DNA of 36,946 nucleotides from Negativicutes bacterium (GCA_028707635.1 JAQWAQ010000016.1:1-36946); one strand, 5' to 3'; shown: positions 18,662 through 27,028, numbered from the stretch's first letter. The notes: generated from the letters alone by a model not told the origin. Made by a program: numbers and translations.

Positions 18662-19447
18662 TCATATAAAGCGTTTAAGCAAAATACTTATTCTGCCTTT
18701 TTTTGTGTGGCCGATAATTTCGCAAACCTCAACACGACCGCGTCCACGCATTGAAATAATGTCGCCAGCTTTTATTGTGTGAGAACTATTTTTAACATTT
18801 TGCCAATTAATCTTAACTTTGTCAGCTGTGATTTCCTCTGACATTCGAGTCCGGGATACTCCATATCCTGCTGCTGCCACGACATCAAGACGCAACGAAG
18901 GAACGGTTGTTTTAATATCTTTTGTTTTTTCTTCTCGTGGTGGAATATCGCTAAGATCTGCTAACGAAGTACTAACTGGAGCTGCCCCGATTGTAACAAT
19001 ATTTTGCAGGATAAATTCCGTCAATGTGTTATCAACGATAATGTGACATATTCCCGGTCTGACTATTATGTCGCCCAGCACTTCTCGTTTGATGCCTAAC
19101 CCCATAAGGGCGCCAAGAATGTCGCGATGGGTTATATGATAATAAATGGAGTCCCAGCGAAAGGAAATTGTGGCAATATTAAAATCGATGCTTCCGGCAT
19201 AATCTTCTGCCACAAAGGCCGCTTTAACCCGTTCTGCACCTAGATAGCCTCCGTCGCTTGTAGTGCTTATCTGGTCGTAGTGGGCAGCTATTGTTTCCAC
19301 AATGCTTATGCCATGCGGGTCTAGAAATTCACTTATTTTATAGCGGCGGTACTTAATGGCATATTCGACGAGATCAAGCAAACGGGCGGCTAAATCGCCG
19401 TCATCCTGGGATCGATAATAGCGCAGAATCTTTTCCCTATCGGCCAT
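18662..19447 (-). CDS. ylmH: YlmH family S4-domain RNA-binding protein
   Basis: A 261-aa YlmH protein. It has an N-terminal YlmH-specific domain (start [14 protein letters not shown]) and a C-terminal S4 RNA-binding domain from about residue 180 ([20 protein letters not shown], then [17 protein letters not shown]). In B. subtilis, YlmH binds the 50S subunit and can stand in for the related RqcP in the RqcH alanine-tailing pathway, a role worth noting since rqcH is in this window. The ATG follows the proC stop by one base, with GGGGAA upstream, so the two are coupled. Confidence 0.93.
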   Translation of the reverse strand: MADREKILRYYRSQDDGDLAARLLDLVEYAIKYRRYKISEFLDPHGISIVETIAAHYDQISTTSDGGYLGAERVKAAFVAEDYAGSIDFNIATISFRWDSIYYHITHRDILGALMGLGIKREVLGDIIVRPGICHIIVDNTLTEFILQNIVTIGAAPVSTSLADLSDIPPREEKTKDIKTTVPSLRLDVVAAAGYGVSRTRMSEEITADKVKINWQNVKNSSHTIKAGDIISMRGRGRVEVCEIIGHTKKGRISILLKRFI

Positions 19448-19448
19448 G

Positions 19449-20261
19449 CTAGCATTTCCCCATTTCAGCTGAACGTTCTGTAGCGGTTATAACAGCATCA
19501 ATCAGTGCAGCTCGTACGCCACGCTGTTCCAGCACATGAATACCGGCGATTGTTGTTCCAGCAGGCGATGTAACCATGTCGCGCAGTTTTGCCGGGTGTT
19601 CACCAGTTTCGAGGACCATCTTAGCAGCGCCGAACAGACTCTGTGCTGCCAGCGTAATAGCATCTTGGCGTGAAAGACCTACTTTTACGCCTGCATCGGC
19701 TAGGGCGTCAATCATTAGGAAGCCATAGCCTGGGCCGCTTCCGGATAAACCAGTTACAGCATCTATAGAGGCTTCATTTATAACAATGGCTTGTCCCGAG
19801 GACGAAAAGATATTTATTGCAATTTCACTATGGTCTTTGGAGGCATTTTTACCCAAGGCAATGGCCGACATGCCTGCACTAACCGCAATGGGAGTATTAG
19901 GCATGACTCGAATGACGGGGGATTTGGGAAAATATTCTTCAATCATAGCGGTACAGATACCTGCAGCAATCGATATGACAAGTGTTGATTCTGACACTGC
20001 TGTCTCAAGGGATTTAAGAACATTCTTTATCACCTGGGGTTTCACTGCCAAAAATAAAATATCTGATTGCTTTGCTGTGAGTGAATTATCACTCATTGTA
20101 CTAACCCCTAGTTTATCAACTAAATACTCAAGCCGAGAAACTGCTACATCACTTACTATGATATTGGCCGGTTGGCTTAAACCCGAGTTTACAAGTCCCT
20201 TGATAATGGCTTCTGCCATTGCACCGCCGCCAATAAAGCCGATTTTTTTGCTGGTAAGCAT
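19449..20261 (-). CDS. proC: Pyrroline-5-carboxylate reductase
   Basis: ProC catalyses the last step of proline synthesis, reducing pyrroline-5-carboxylate with NAD(P)H. The N-terminal Rossmann motif is GFIGGGAMAEAII; the C-terminal dimer domain shows GLSGSGPGYGFLMIDALADA and the family signature ending SPAGTTIAG. The usual GPAY reads GPGY here, a mild change. I chose the ATG at 20259-20261 (270 aa, normal length) with AGGAGG upstream; reading from 20324 would add 21 residues overlapping sepF. It occupies the place of ylmG between sepF and ylmH in the conserved division cluster, as found in several anaerobic Firmicutes. Confidence 0.95.
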   Translation of the reverse strand: MLTSKKIGFIGGGAMAEAIIKGLVNSGLSQPANIIVSDVAVSRLEYLVDKLGVSTMSDNSLTAKQSDILFLAVKPQVIKNVLKSLETAVSESTLVISIAAGICTAMIEEYFPKSPVIRVMPNTPIAVSAGMSAIALGKNASKDHSEIAINIFSSSGQAIVINEASIDAVTGLSGSGPGYGFLMIDALADAGVKVGLSRQDAITLAAQSLFGAAKMVLETGEHPAKLRDMVTSPAGTTIAGIHVLEQRGVRAALIDAVITATERSAEMGKC

Positions 20262-20277
20262 TGTTGTCCTCCTGACT

Positions 20278-20721
20278 CTATTTGTTGGCCCAAGGCAATA
20301 TAACTTTATCAATCCCTTCCTCATGTGGGCTATAAGCTACATCAACATTATTGGGTGCGCATAAAAAGATGTTGTTTCCGATTTTTTGGATGGTGCCACC
20401 TAAGGCATAGGTTGTACCACTGATAAAATCAATCATTCTTTTCGCTACTTCTTTTTCAGTATTTTCAAAGTTGACTACAGCCGGTTTTCGATTCTTTAAA
20501 TAATCAGCAATATGCTGAGCATCATCAAAGGAAAGCGGCTCAACAACCATGACCTTCATCTGTTTTTGGGAAGTTGCTAAATTAACAACATTATTTAAAC
20601 TACTGGAACTACCTTTTTTACTCTTTGTGTCTATTTCTTCAACCCTAGGTTTTTGGTCTTCTTCAACTTCAACCGATTCAAACAAACCTAAACTGCCCCA
20701 GACCTTCTCCATAAACTTCAT
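20278..20721 (-). CDS. sepF: Cell division protein SepF
   Basis: SepF anchors FtsZ to the membrane and bundles its filaments during septum formation. The 147-aa protein has a short amphipathic N-terminal membrane-binding helix (FMEKVWGSLGLFE), a charged linker, and the conserved globular domain from about residue 55 (VMVVEPLSFDDAQHIADYLK, VVNFENTEKEVAKRMIDFIS, GTTYALGGTIQKIGNNIFLC). The ATG at 20719-20721 has GGAGG 11 bases upstream; a GTG at 20730 is too close to that site. The gene follows yggS by 17 bases and precedes proC, in the conserved dcw-flank order. Confidence 0.95.
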   Translation of the reverse strand: MKFMEKVWGSLGLFESVEVEEDQKPRVEEIDTKSKKGSSSSLNNVVNLATSQKQMKVMVVEPLSFDDAQHIADYLKNRKPAVVNFENTEKEVAKRMIDFISGTTYALGGTIQKIGNNIFLCAPNNVDVAYSPHEEGIDKVILPWANK

Positions 20722-20738
20722 TTTTCCCACGTCCTCCC

Positions 20739-21437
20739 TTAGTATTCACGATTTCCAAAGATAGCGGTACCGATTCGCACAAGGTTGGCCCCTTCTTCTA
20801 TCGCCACAGCATAATCGTTTGTCATCCCCATCGAAAGCCACTTTATATCAGTATTGGGCAAATTAAGAGCGGCAAGCTCTTGATATAAATGATACATTTC
20901 GCGAAATATCGGTCTTGTCGACTCGGCATTATCGTAAAACGGGGCTATCGTCATAAGACCGCAAAGCTTTACATTGGTCAAGGTCGAGATGATTTTGGCC
21001 AATTCAAATGTTTTGCTGCTAGGCAAACCGAATTTAGTCTCTTCACCTGCAACATTAATTTGAAGAAGAATTTGTTGTACCTTGTTCAGTTTTTGGGCTA
21101 CACGATTTATTTCAATAGCTAATCGCTCACTATCTACCGAGTGAATCATAGTAAAGAGCGGAATAGCCTGCTTCACTTTATTGGTCTGCAGGTGGCCAAT
21201 TAAGTGCCACTCCAGAGCCTGATCAAGCATAGCATGTTTACTAAGTGCTTCCTGAATGCGATTCTCCCCGACTGAACTTATTCCGGCATTAATAGCTTGC
21301 TCAATCGTTGGAACCGGATGGTTCTTGGTTACGGCTACCAGCTTGACTTGGTGACCAGTTAGAAAATCACTATTTCGCCTGCTGATAGCGGTATTGATAT
21401 TATGTAAAACATTTTGCAATCTCTGTGTTATCAACAT
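20739..21437 (-). CDS. yggS: YggS/PLPBP family pyridoxal-phosphate homeostasis protein (YlmE)
   Basis: A 232-aa single-domain PLP-binding protein with no known catalytic activity that keeps vitamin B6 and amino acid pools balanced. The PLP lysine lies in VKLVAVTKNHPV, followed by GENRIQEALSK and EWHLIGHLQTNKVKQ; the C-terminal phosphate-binding stretch is LSMGMTNDYAVAIEEGANLVRIG. These are diagnostic. GGAGG lies nine bases before the ATG. It is the first gene of the operon running to divIVA, equal to ylmE of B. subtilis. The 16-base palindrome at 21458-21473 sits just upstream. Confidence 0.96.
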   Translation of the reverse strand: MLITQRLQNVLHNINTAISRRNSDFLTGHQVKLVAVTKNHPVPTIEQAINAGISSVGENRIQEALSKHAMLDQALEWHLIGHLQTNKVKQAIPLFTMIHSVDSERLAIEINRVAQKLNKVQQILLQINVAGEETKFGLPSSKTFELAKIISTLTNVKLCGLMTIAPFYDNAESTRPIFREMYHLYQELAALNLPNTDIKWLSMGMTNDYAVAIEEGANLVRIGTAIFGNREY

Positions 21438-21457
21438 AAGTCAATTCCTCCACATCA

Positions 21458-21473
21458 TTTATTCGCGAATAAA
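21458..21473. promoter_or_regulatory. Palindrome upstream of the yggS-sepF-divIVA operon, possible operator
   Basis: TTTATTCGCGAATAAA is a perfect 16-bp palindrome 20 bases upstream of the yggS ATG, just before the ribosome site. It has no U-tract for termination, and a DNA-binding site is one possibility. I found no clear promoter to place it against. Confidence 0.35.
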
Positions 21474-21530
21474 CATAATTTTCCTCTTGCAGTCTCTTGC
21501 ATATGGCAAAAAATATATAATTTGTCCCGA

Positions 21531-21560
21531 AAAAATAAGACCTAGTTACCTTATTAGGTC
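21531..21560 (-). terminator. Terminator after pgeF
   Basis: A 6-bp GACCTA/TAGGTC stem with a 10-base loop, 11 bases past the pgeF stop, is followed on the minus strand by TTATTTTTTC. It separates pgeF from the yggS operon. Confidence 0.7.
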
Positions 21561-21570
21561 ATCAATGATG

Positions 21571-22389
21571 TTAAATTAAAGATACAACTGCGCCTAACCG
21601 ACCTGTACGTCCCTGTTCGGCGCGATGAGAGAAAAACAAATCAGTATTACAGGCTGTACAAAGATCGCTTATAATAATATTCGTAGTCTTTACGCCAACC
21701 TCTTCTAATTGAAACTTATTTGCCAGCCATAGATCAAGCTGCCAATGTGCTTCATGCGTTTGTTTAACAAGTTTTCTCCAATTACTAAAATTTTGCTTTA
21801 AATGAGTGATTACCGTTTGGTCTACTTCATAGCAGCAAGAACCAATTGACGGTCCAATTCCGACTTGGCAATCAGACGGTATTGAACCAAATGAATCTTG
21901 CATTTTCAATACTGTTTTTTGCGCTATTTTTGCTACCGTTCCCTTCCAGCCGGCGTGGCTTACAGCGACGACCTTTCGGATTGGGTCGACAATGATAATT
22001 GGCACGCAGTCGGCAAAGAACAGCATTAAAGGAATATTGGTGATGTTTGTAATGAGTGCATCGGTATCTTTGATTGACTCGTTATATAACGCATGGCCTT
22101 TTCCGGCATCACAGTCAGTAACGATCATTATATGATCGCCATGTGTCTGTTCTGCGGTAACGATCTTGCAGAATTCTACGCCGACGGCATCGCAGAATAG
22201 CTGTCTGTTGGTATTCACTGCGGCAGAGTCATCACCGGTATGCAGACCCAAGTTGAGCTTTGCATAGGGAGCTTGGCTTATACCGCCAATCCTGGTTGAT
22301 ATGCCATGTCGAACGGGTAAGTCGCAAAGGTGCTTAAATTGGCCGAATTTAACGCCATTCGGACTCTTTGTAATGAAAAAATCGCTCAT
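21571..22389 (-). CDS. pgeF: PgeF/YlmD (DUF152, LACC1-like) multicopper polyphenol oxidase-fold protein
   Basis: A 272-aa protein of the YfiH/YlmD/LACC1 family. Members have been reported to act on purine nucleosides (phosphorolysis, deamination) and E. coli PgeF as a peptidoglycan editing factor; earlier names say laccase. The metal-binding motif is complete: TAEQTHGDHI (His), FFADCVPIII (Cys) and VSHAGWKGTV (His). Start MSDFFITKSPNGVKF; the ATG at 22387-22389 has AGGAGG just upstream. The ATG overlaps the TGA stop of the radical SAM gene (ATGA), so the two are translationally coupled. It holds the ylmD position in front of yggS/ylmE. Confidence 0.94.
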   Translation of the reverse strand: MSDFFITKSPNGVKFGQFKHLCDLPVRHGISTRIGGISQAPYAKLNLGLHTGDDSAAVNTNRQLFCDAVGVEFCKIVTAEQTHGDHIMIVTDCDAGKGHALYNESIKDTDALITNITNIPLMLFFADCVPIIIVDPIRKVVAVSHAGWKGTVAKIAQKTVLKMQDSFGSIPSDCQVGIGPSIGSCCYEVDQTVITHLKQNFSNWRKLVKQTHEAHWQLDLWLANKFQLEEVGVKTTNIIISDLCTACNTDLFFSHRAEQGRTGRLGAVVSLI

Positions 22390-24143
22390 GGTTCCTCCTT
22401 TGGAATAGGTTGGCATATACCACAACGAGTACAGCCTTTAACGCACGGCAGAGTGAATATTTCTTGGTGAGCTTTATCTAGCTCATGTATTAAGTAATCT
22501 GGATGAAAGGCCATATCAAGGTGCTGCCATGGCAATAATTCATCAGTTTCGCGATTCCCTGATAAATAAAAATTTTCTTGCAGGGAATGACTTTTCATGC
22601 TTTTTTTAAAGGCTTTGCTGCCGCCATTATTATGGGCTTCCAGTAAAACAGGCGATAAACGTCTGTCACCACGGGCCAGTACGCCCTGAATATAGGATTC
22701 TTTTGTTGACTCTAATAAGAGCTCCATGCCTTTACGGATTTTAAAGTGCGCAGCTAAGTATTTAAACTTTGCTTCCACATCGGCTGCTGGTGCCATAGGC
22801 ATCCATTGAAAAGGCGTAAAAGGTTTGGGGATAAATGGATTGACGCTCAAAGTAAGCTTTCCCTTGCTTCCTAATTTCTCCATATGGGCTTTAATCTTGT
22901 CTGCCATACTTAATATAGCCTCAATATCCTGTTGTTCCTCGAAGGGCAGGCCGACCATGATGTATAACCTTATATTAGGAATGCCTGCCTTTATGGCCAT
23001 TTCAACAGAGTTAAATATGTCTTCATCGGTGATTGTTTTGTTTATCACCCGGCGCATTCTGATACTACCAGCTTCAGGAGCCAGCGTGATTGTCTTCTGG
23101 CCGCTTTTAACCAATCCGTCTACTAATCCCTGAGTCAAAGAATCAGCACGCAGCGAGGCGACTGAAAGGCCCATGCCATGATCAAGAATGAGGGTGCACA
23201 ATTTATCAATTTCAGGATAATCGGATATTGCGGCTCCCATCAGGCCAACTTTTGCACGATATTTCTTTGCTTTTAAGATTGCCTGTTCAATATTGGCCAG
23301 TGAATGTACTCTAGGCTCTCGAAAGCAATAGCCAGCCATACAAAAACGGCAGTGCCGGCCACAGCCTCTAGCCACTTCGATTAAGAACATATTTTTAAAC
23401 TCTGTATGTGAAGTCACAATGACAGAATGGGCCTGATATTGATCAAGGTCAGCCACCCAACGTCGCCGAATCTTTTTAGGAACATTCGTTAGCAACCTCA
23501 TTTCTTGTAAAGAACCGTTGTCGTTATATACAGGTTGATAAAACCTCGGAACATAGAGTCCGGCAATATTGGCGAGCATCAGAAGAAGCTGTTCACGAGT
23601 CATTCCTTGCCGTTTACAGTTATAATAAGTAGTTAAGAGGTCATGAATAACTTCTTCACCTTCACCAATGACAAAGACATCAATGAAATCAGCGATCGGT
23701 TCGGGATTAAAAGTGGCACATGGCCCTCCAGCTATGATAATAGGATCGTCTGCAGAGCGTTCTGAAGAAAGCAAGGTAACTTTACCTAGCTTTAAAATCG
23801 TCAGCATATTAAAATAGTCCATTTCAAAGGATAAGGCAAAACCAATGAGTGGAAACTCATAAAGCGGCAGTTGATTTTCTATCGACATAAGTGGCGTGTT
23901 AGTGCGTACATATTCCTGCTCAATTTTTTTTTCGGGTAGGAAAACTCTTTCACAGGCTGTGTCGCCACGAGAGTTAATTTGTTGGTAAATAATATGAAGA
24001 CCCAGATTGGACATACCAACATGATATGTATTGGGGTAGACAAAGGCAAACCTGTTACGTGCTCCAGGGGCGAATATTGTTGTGCCGCTTTCTTGGGCAA
24101 GAATATGCTGCAGTTTTTCTTTTAGATGCCAGGACAAATGCAT
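22386..24143 (-). CDS. B12-binding-type radical SAM protein (TIGR03960-like)
   Basis: A 585-aa radical SAM enzyme of unknown substrate. The N-terminal third (FAFVYPNTYHVGMSNLGLHI to IIIAGGPCATFNPEPIAD and FVIGEGEE) is of the cobalamin-binding-like type found in TIGR03960 proteins. The radical SAM domain follows near residue 260 with CGRHCRFCMAGYC (C-x3-C-x2-C for the 4Fe-4S cluster). A third cysteine motif, CVKGCTRCGICQ, lies at the very C-terminus and may hold another cluster. Relatives usually have an adjacent or fused DUF2344 partner thought to act on tRNA or ribosomal substrates; none is here. GGAG lies only three bases before the ATG. It is coupled to pgeF. Confidence 0.85.
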   Translation of the reverse strand: MHLSWHLKEKLQHILAQESGTTIFAPGARNRFAFVYPNTYHVGMSNLGLHIIYQQINSRGDTACERVFLPEKKIEQEYVRTNTPLMSIENQLPLYEFPLIGFALSFEMDYFNMLTILKLGKVTLLSSERSADDPIIIAGGPCATFNPEPIADFIDVFVIGEGEEVIHDLLTTYYNCKRQGMTREQLLLMLANIAGLYVPRFYQPVYNDNGSLQEMRLLTNVPKKIRRRWVADLDQYQAHSVIVTSHTEFKNMFLIEVARGCGRHCRFCMAGYCFREPRVHSLANIEQAILKAKKYRAKVGLMGAAISDYPEIDKLCTLILDHGMGLSVASLRADSLTQGLVDGLVKSGQKTITLAPEAGSIRMRRVINKTITDEDIFNSVEMAIKAGIPNIRLYIMVGLPFEEQQDIEAILSMADKIKAHMEKLGSKGKLTLSVNPFIPKPFTPFQWMPMAPAADVEAKFKYLAAHFKIRKGMELLLESTKESYIQGVLARGDRRLSPVLLEAHNNGGSKAFKKSMKSHSLQENFYLSGNRETDELLPWQHLDMAFHPDYLIHELDKAHQEIFTLPCVKGCTRCGICQPIPKEEP

Positions 24144-24158
24144 TCACTCCAGTTACAG

Positions 24159-24186
24159 CAACAGCCCACACTATTGTGAGCTGTTG
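24159..24186 (-). other. 12-bp RNA hairpin at the small-gene stop / radical SAM leader
   Basis: CAACAGCTCACA-ATAG-TGTGGGCTGTTG on the minus strand (one G-U pair) covers the stop codon of the 69-aa gene and ends 15 bases before the radical SAM ATG. No U-tract follows, so it is not an ordinary terminator. It could affect translation or mRNA processing. Confidence 0.5.
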
Positions 24187-24380
24187 AAAATTTTTAGCCG
24201 TATTTCATCCAGGTAGGTTTGGCTTAGTTTAGTATCATCCACTAAATCTAACAAATTATTAATAAGAACAGATAGTTCAGAGAACTTTCTAGTATAATGC
24301 TGTTGTAATATTAGTACATGGACTGTTAAGGCCGTGAGCGCCATTGCCAGTATTATTTCCAGCATAGTCAAATATATCAC
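24171..24380 (-). CDS. Small single-pass membrane protein, unknown function
   Basis: A protein of up to 69 aa that I do not recognise. It has one hydrophobic helix (LEIILAMALTALTVHVLIL, about residues 7-25) and then a charged helical tail with heptad-like leucines (KFSELSVLINNLLDLVDDTKL). The start is uncertain: GTG at 24380, a TTG three codons later (best spaced from AGGTG), or ATG at 24365. It lies between cobC and the radical SAM gene with short gaps, so it could be the link in one transcript. It has a fairly clear coding pattern and ribosome site, but no homologue comes to mind. Confidence 0.6.
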   Translation of the reverse strand: MIYLTMLEIILAMALTALTVHVLILQQHYTRKFSELSVLINNLLDLVDDTKLSQTYLDEIRLKIFNSSQ

Positions 24381-24442
24381 CTACTCCTAATTTTACAATA
24401 CCTTATAGTATATGAACAAATTAGAATAAAATGACACATTGA

Positions 24443-25054
24443 TTATTTTTCCGTCAAATGACCAGTATCGTTTACTAATGATACCATAATTCGATTATCG
24501 TGGTATTCTAGGATATTGACAGCAGTATTGTCCTGTTTAATATTCCATACATAGTTGAGATGGATATTAAGGGCAGCGCAGATCAGCGTTCGGATGGTAC
24601 CGCCATGAGATACAACGACAATTGTCTCATTAGGGTGATTGTGGGCGATTCTAGCCAATGCTGCTGTGGCCCGTTCTTTTACTTGCGGAAAAGATTCTCC
24701 GCCAGGGATGATCACTTCTTCCGGGCAAGTAAAGAGTTTATTCATGGTCTGCGGCCACCCCGAATTGATATTAGTATAAGTAAGTCCCTCCCAATCGCCA
24801 AAGTTGATTTCGCGTAATTCGGGCACGGCGATAACTTGCAGCGTATGTTTAGCAGCTATAGCCTTTGCTGTTATGAAAGCCCGGCTTAAATCGCTTGAAT
24901 ATACGGCCGATAAAGGCTCCTTAGCGAGTCTGTCAGCTACTAGTTGAGCTTGTATTATTCCCTTTTCGGTTAAATCTATATCAGTTTGCCCTTGATATTT
25001 CATTTCAACATTCCAAATTGTTTGTCCATGGCGGACTAAGATTATTTTTGTCAT
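24443..25054 (-). CDS. cobC: Alpha-ribazole phosphatase (histidine phosphatase family)
   Basis: A 203-aa histidine phosphatase. By motif it is a phosphoglycerate-mutase-like phosphatase: LVRHGQTIWN (phosphohistidine), RAFITAKAIAA, a Glu in REINFGDWEG and a second His in SHGGTIR. In this setting, directly behind cobD in a cobalamin operon, CobC is the natural assignment: it removes phosphate from alpha-ribazole-5'-phosphate or adenosylcobalamin-5'-phosphate. Family members cannot be told apart by motif alone. I chose the ATG at 25052-25054 (AGGTG six bases upstream); a GTG at 25063 overlaps the cobD stop. No clear terminator follows. Confidence 0.87.
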   Translation of the reverse strand: MTKIILVRHGQTIWNVEMKYQGQTDIDLTEKGIIQAQLVADRLAKEPLSAVYSSDLSRAFITAKAIAAKHTLQVIAVPELREINFGDWEGLTYTNINSGWPQTMNKLFTCPEEVIIPGGESFPQVKERATAALARIAHNHPNETIVVVSHGGTIRTLICAALNIHLNYVWNIKQDNTAVNILEYHDNRIMVSLVNDTGHLTEK

Positions 25055-25059
25055 ATTAA

Positions 25060-26163
25060 TCACCTACATATGTTTTGCAAGGTTTTTATTAAAACTGCAT
25101 TTTGCTGGGGTAGTTTAACTGCTAAACGGATATAGTTATCAGACAAGCCCGGATAGTTGCTGCAGTCGCGAATTAAGATATCTTGATTCGCTAACAGCAA
25201 GCGTAGTTCCAGTGAATTTATTTTAGTGTTGCTAATGTCGAGCAGTATAAAGTTGACCGATGGTTTATGTGGTTTAATTTTTGGAATGGTTTTGAGCTGT
25301 GTATAAAATTGAGCATTTGTTTGGTTAATAAATTCTCGGCTGGTTTGTTGAAAGTAGCGATCATAAAGTGCAGCTATACCCGCACATTGGGCCAGGGAAT
25401 TAACATTCCAAGGGTCTTTTCCTTTATGGAGTTTGTCTGTTAATTGCTTGGATGCCAAGGCAAAGCCTAGCCTTAGTCCGGGAATTGCGTAAAACTTGGT
25501 CAAGGAATGCAAGATGACCAAGTTTTGATAGCGTACTAATAGCGGGCGACAGGTGTATTGACTATCATCAATGAGAAAGTCAAGAAAAGACTCATCTACG
25601 ACGACCAAGGTATTCGATTTTTCAGCGGCTTGGATAAGTGATTCAAGCTCTTGGCGTTCGAGAAGTGTTCCAGTAGGGTTGTTAGGGTTGCCAATAAATA
25701 CTATATCGATTGACTTGTCTTCTACCAAAGTAATGAGATGGTCAATATCAATCTTAAAACCGGTTTTGGGGTTAAGATAAACATATTGTATTTTACAACC
25801 GGAAGCTTGGGCCGAACGTTCATATTCGCTAAAAGTCGGTGCAGGTATTAATGCCTGTTTGGGCCGAAGAGCGTTGCAGAGTACATACAGTAGTTCAACA
25901 GCCCCATTTCCAGGTGTGATCATATTCTGATTGATAGAATAGTGCTGACTTATTGCTGATTTGAGGCCGTGAGCTTCAGCATCAGGATAAGTCATTATAC
26001 TATCTAAATTAGCTAGAATTGATTGGCGTACACTGTCAGGTATTCCCAAGGGATTAATGTTGGCACTGAAGTCAATTAAATTCGTTAGACATCCGCCATT
26101 TCTAGCGGCAGTATAGATATTGCCGCCATGTTCAAAAGCATTCAATCCAGTTATGGGTATCAC
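25060..26163 (-). CDS. cobD: L-threonine-O-3-phosphate decarboxylase
   Basis: CobD is a PLP enzyme that decarboxylates L-threonine phosphate to (R)-1-aminopropan-2-ol phosphate, the linker arm of cobalamin. The sequence begins near EHGGNIYTAARNG and has LIDFSANINPLG, FIGNPNNPTGTLL and the PLP lysine in HSLTKFYAIPGLRLGFALAS. The exact start is unsure. The open frame extends to 26316, but that part lies inside pduX and is not family-like. A GTG at 26161-26163 (used here, 367 aa) or a TTG at 26145 (about 361 aa) fits relatives, which place HGGNI about eight residues from the start. Either way it overlaps the end of pduX. Confidence 0.93.
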   Translation of the reverse strand: MIPITGLNAFEHGGNIYTAARNGGCLTNLIDFSANINPLGIPDSVRQSILANLDSIMTYPDAEAHGLKSAISQHYSINQNMITPGNGAVELLYVLCNALRPKQALIPAPTFSEYERSAQASGCKIQYVYLNPKTGFKIDIDHLITLVEDKSIDIVFIGNPNNPTGTLLERQELESLIQAAEKSNTLVVVDESFLDFLIDDSQYTCRPLLVRYQNLVILHSLTKFYAIPGLRLGFALASKQLTDKLHKGKDPWNVNSLAQCAGIAALYDRYFQQTSREFINQTNAQFYTQLKTIPKIKPHKPSVNFILLDISNTKINSLELRLLLANQDILIRDCSNYPGLSDNYIRLAVKLPQQNAVLIKTLQNICR

Positions 26164-27028
26164 CTTCCTGTTTATGTAATCCACCCGAGATAAGTTTAAC
26201 TGTATATAAGTATGTGGCATTACTATAGGTTTTGCAAATAGCAGATCTGCAGGAAAATATCTGGCTATTATCATAGGTATCAAATAGTAGGCCGACAACT
26301 GTACCACTATGGGCAATGTTCACTCCGACAGAACCAAATTGTTGGCTTAACTCAATCATTCCTTCAAGATTTGGTTTAGGAAGAATGGTTTGATTGGCTA
26401 AGGCACTTATTGTCGCTCCTTTACCAATTAGACTGGCATTACCAGTTTTTAGCCCTTTAATTATCATATTGAGAGCAAGGCTAATCTGACTCTCTTTTGC
26501 TTTATTCAGTGTTTCTAAATCATCACGGCGATTAAAGTCCAAGGTGTCTACTTCACCGCCAACATCAAAAACGGCAATATACATATCAGGTGGTGCGCCC
26601 AAAGAGCGGCGGATATGACCGCTAATATGGTCAAACATAACAATACCGGGATAAAAAATAGCGTCGGTTGGCTCAATTGTTAGCGCAATGTCAGCAATTT
26701 CAGCCGGTGTTAAAAATTTTCCAATACTGTGGGCAACTGCTTGACAGGCGGCACTAATATCGGCGCTACTTGAAGCCATACCTTTACCAATTGGCAGTTC
26801 AGTTTTTACAGAAAGATCATAGTATAGATCTGATATATTAAGATAATGTAGTGTCTTTTCAATAGCTTGCTGCACTTTAATGCCGCAAGACTCTTTTGAT
26901 TGTTGTGCAGTTTTTATAACTGATACTTTAGAATATAGGTTTACAGGGCAGGTTACTAAAAAGTTTTCACCGTTTATTGTCCCTTGAACCAGCTCTCCAC
27001 AAGAACCAGGAGCTTTTACCGTTATCAT
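26132..27028 (-). CDS. pduX: L-threonine kinase (GHMP family, PduX)
   Basis: PduX phosphorylates L-threonine to the phosphothreonine substrate of CobD, feeding aminopropanol arm synthesis. The 298-aa protein has the GHMP kinase pattern: an N-terminal VKAPGSCGELVQGT, the ATP-binding loop ELPIGKGMASSSADI (about residues 80-95), and a C-terminal SVGVNIAHSGTVVGLLFD motif. PduX-type kinases share the SCGE start. Context confirms the role: cobD follows with a small overlap and cobT precedes. GGGGAGG lies just before the ATG. Some cobalamin producers lack this kinase. Confidence 0.92.
   Translation of the reverse strand: MITVKAPGSCGELVQGTINGENFLVTCPVNLYSKVSVIKTAQQSKESCGIKVQQAIEKTLHYLNISDLYYDLSVKTELPIGKGMASSSADISAACQAVAHSIGKFLTPAEIADIALTIEPTDAIFYPGIVMFDHISGHIRRSLGAPPDMYIAVFDVGGEVDTLDFNRRDDLETLNKAKESQISLALNMIIKGLKTGNASLIGKGATISALANQTILPKPNLEGMIELSQQFGSVGVNIAHSGTVVGLLFDTYDNSQIFSCRSAICKTYSNATYLYTVKLISGGLHKQEGDTHNWIECF

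Noticed and set aside
26164..26316. Extra 51 N-terminal residues of the cobD open frame
   Set aside because: The stretch lies inside the conserved pduX C-terminal coding region, is not like any CobD start, and has no ribosome site at its first codon.
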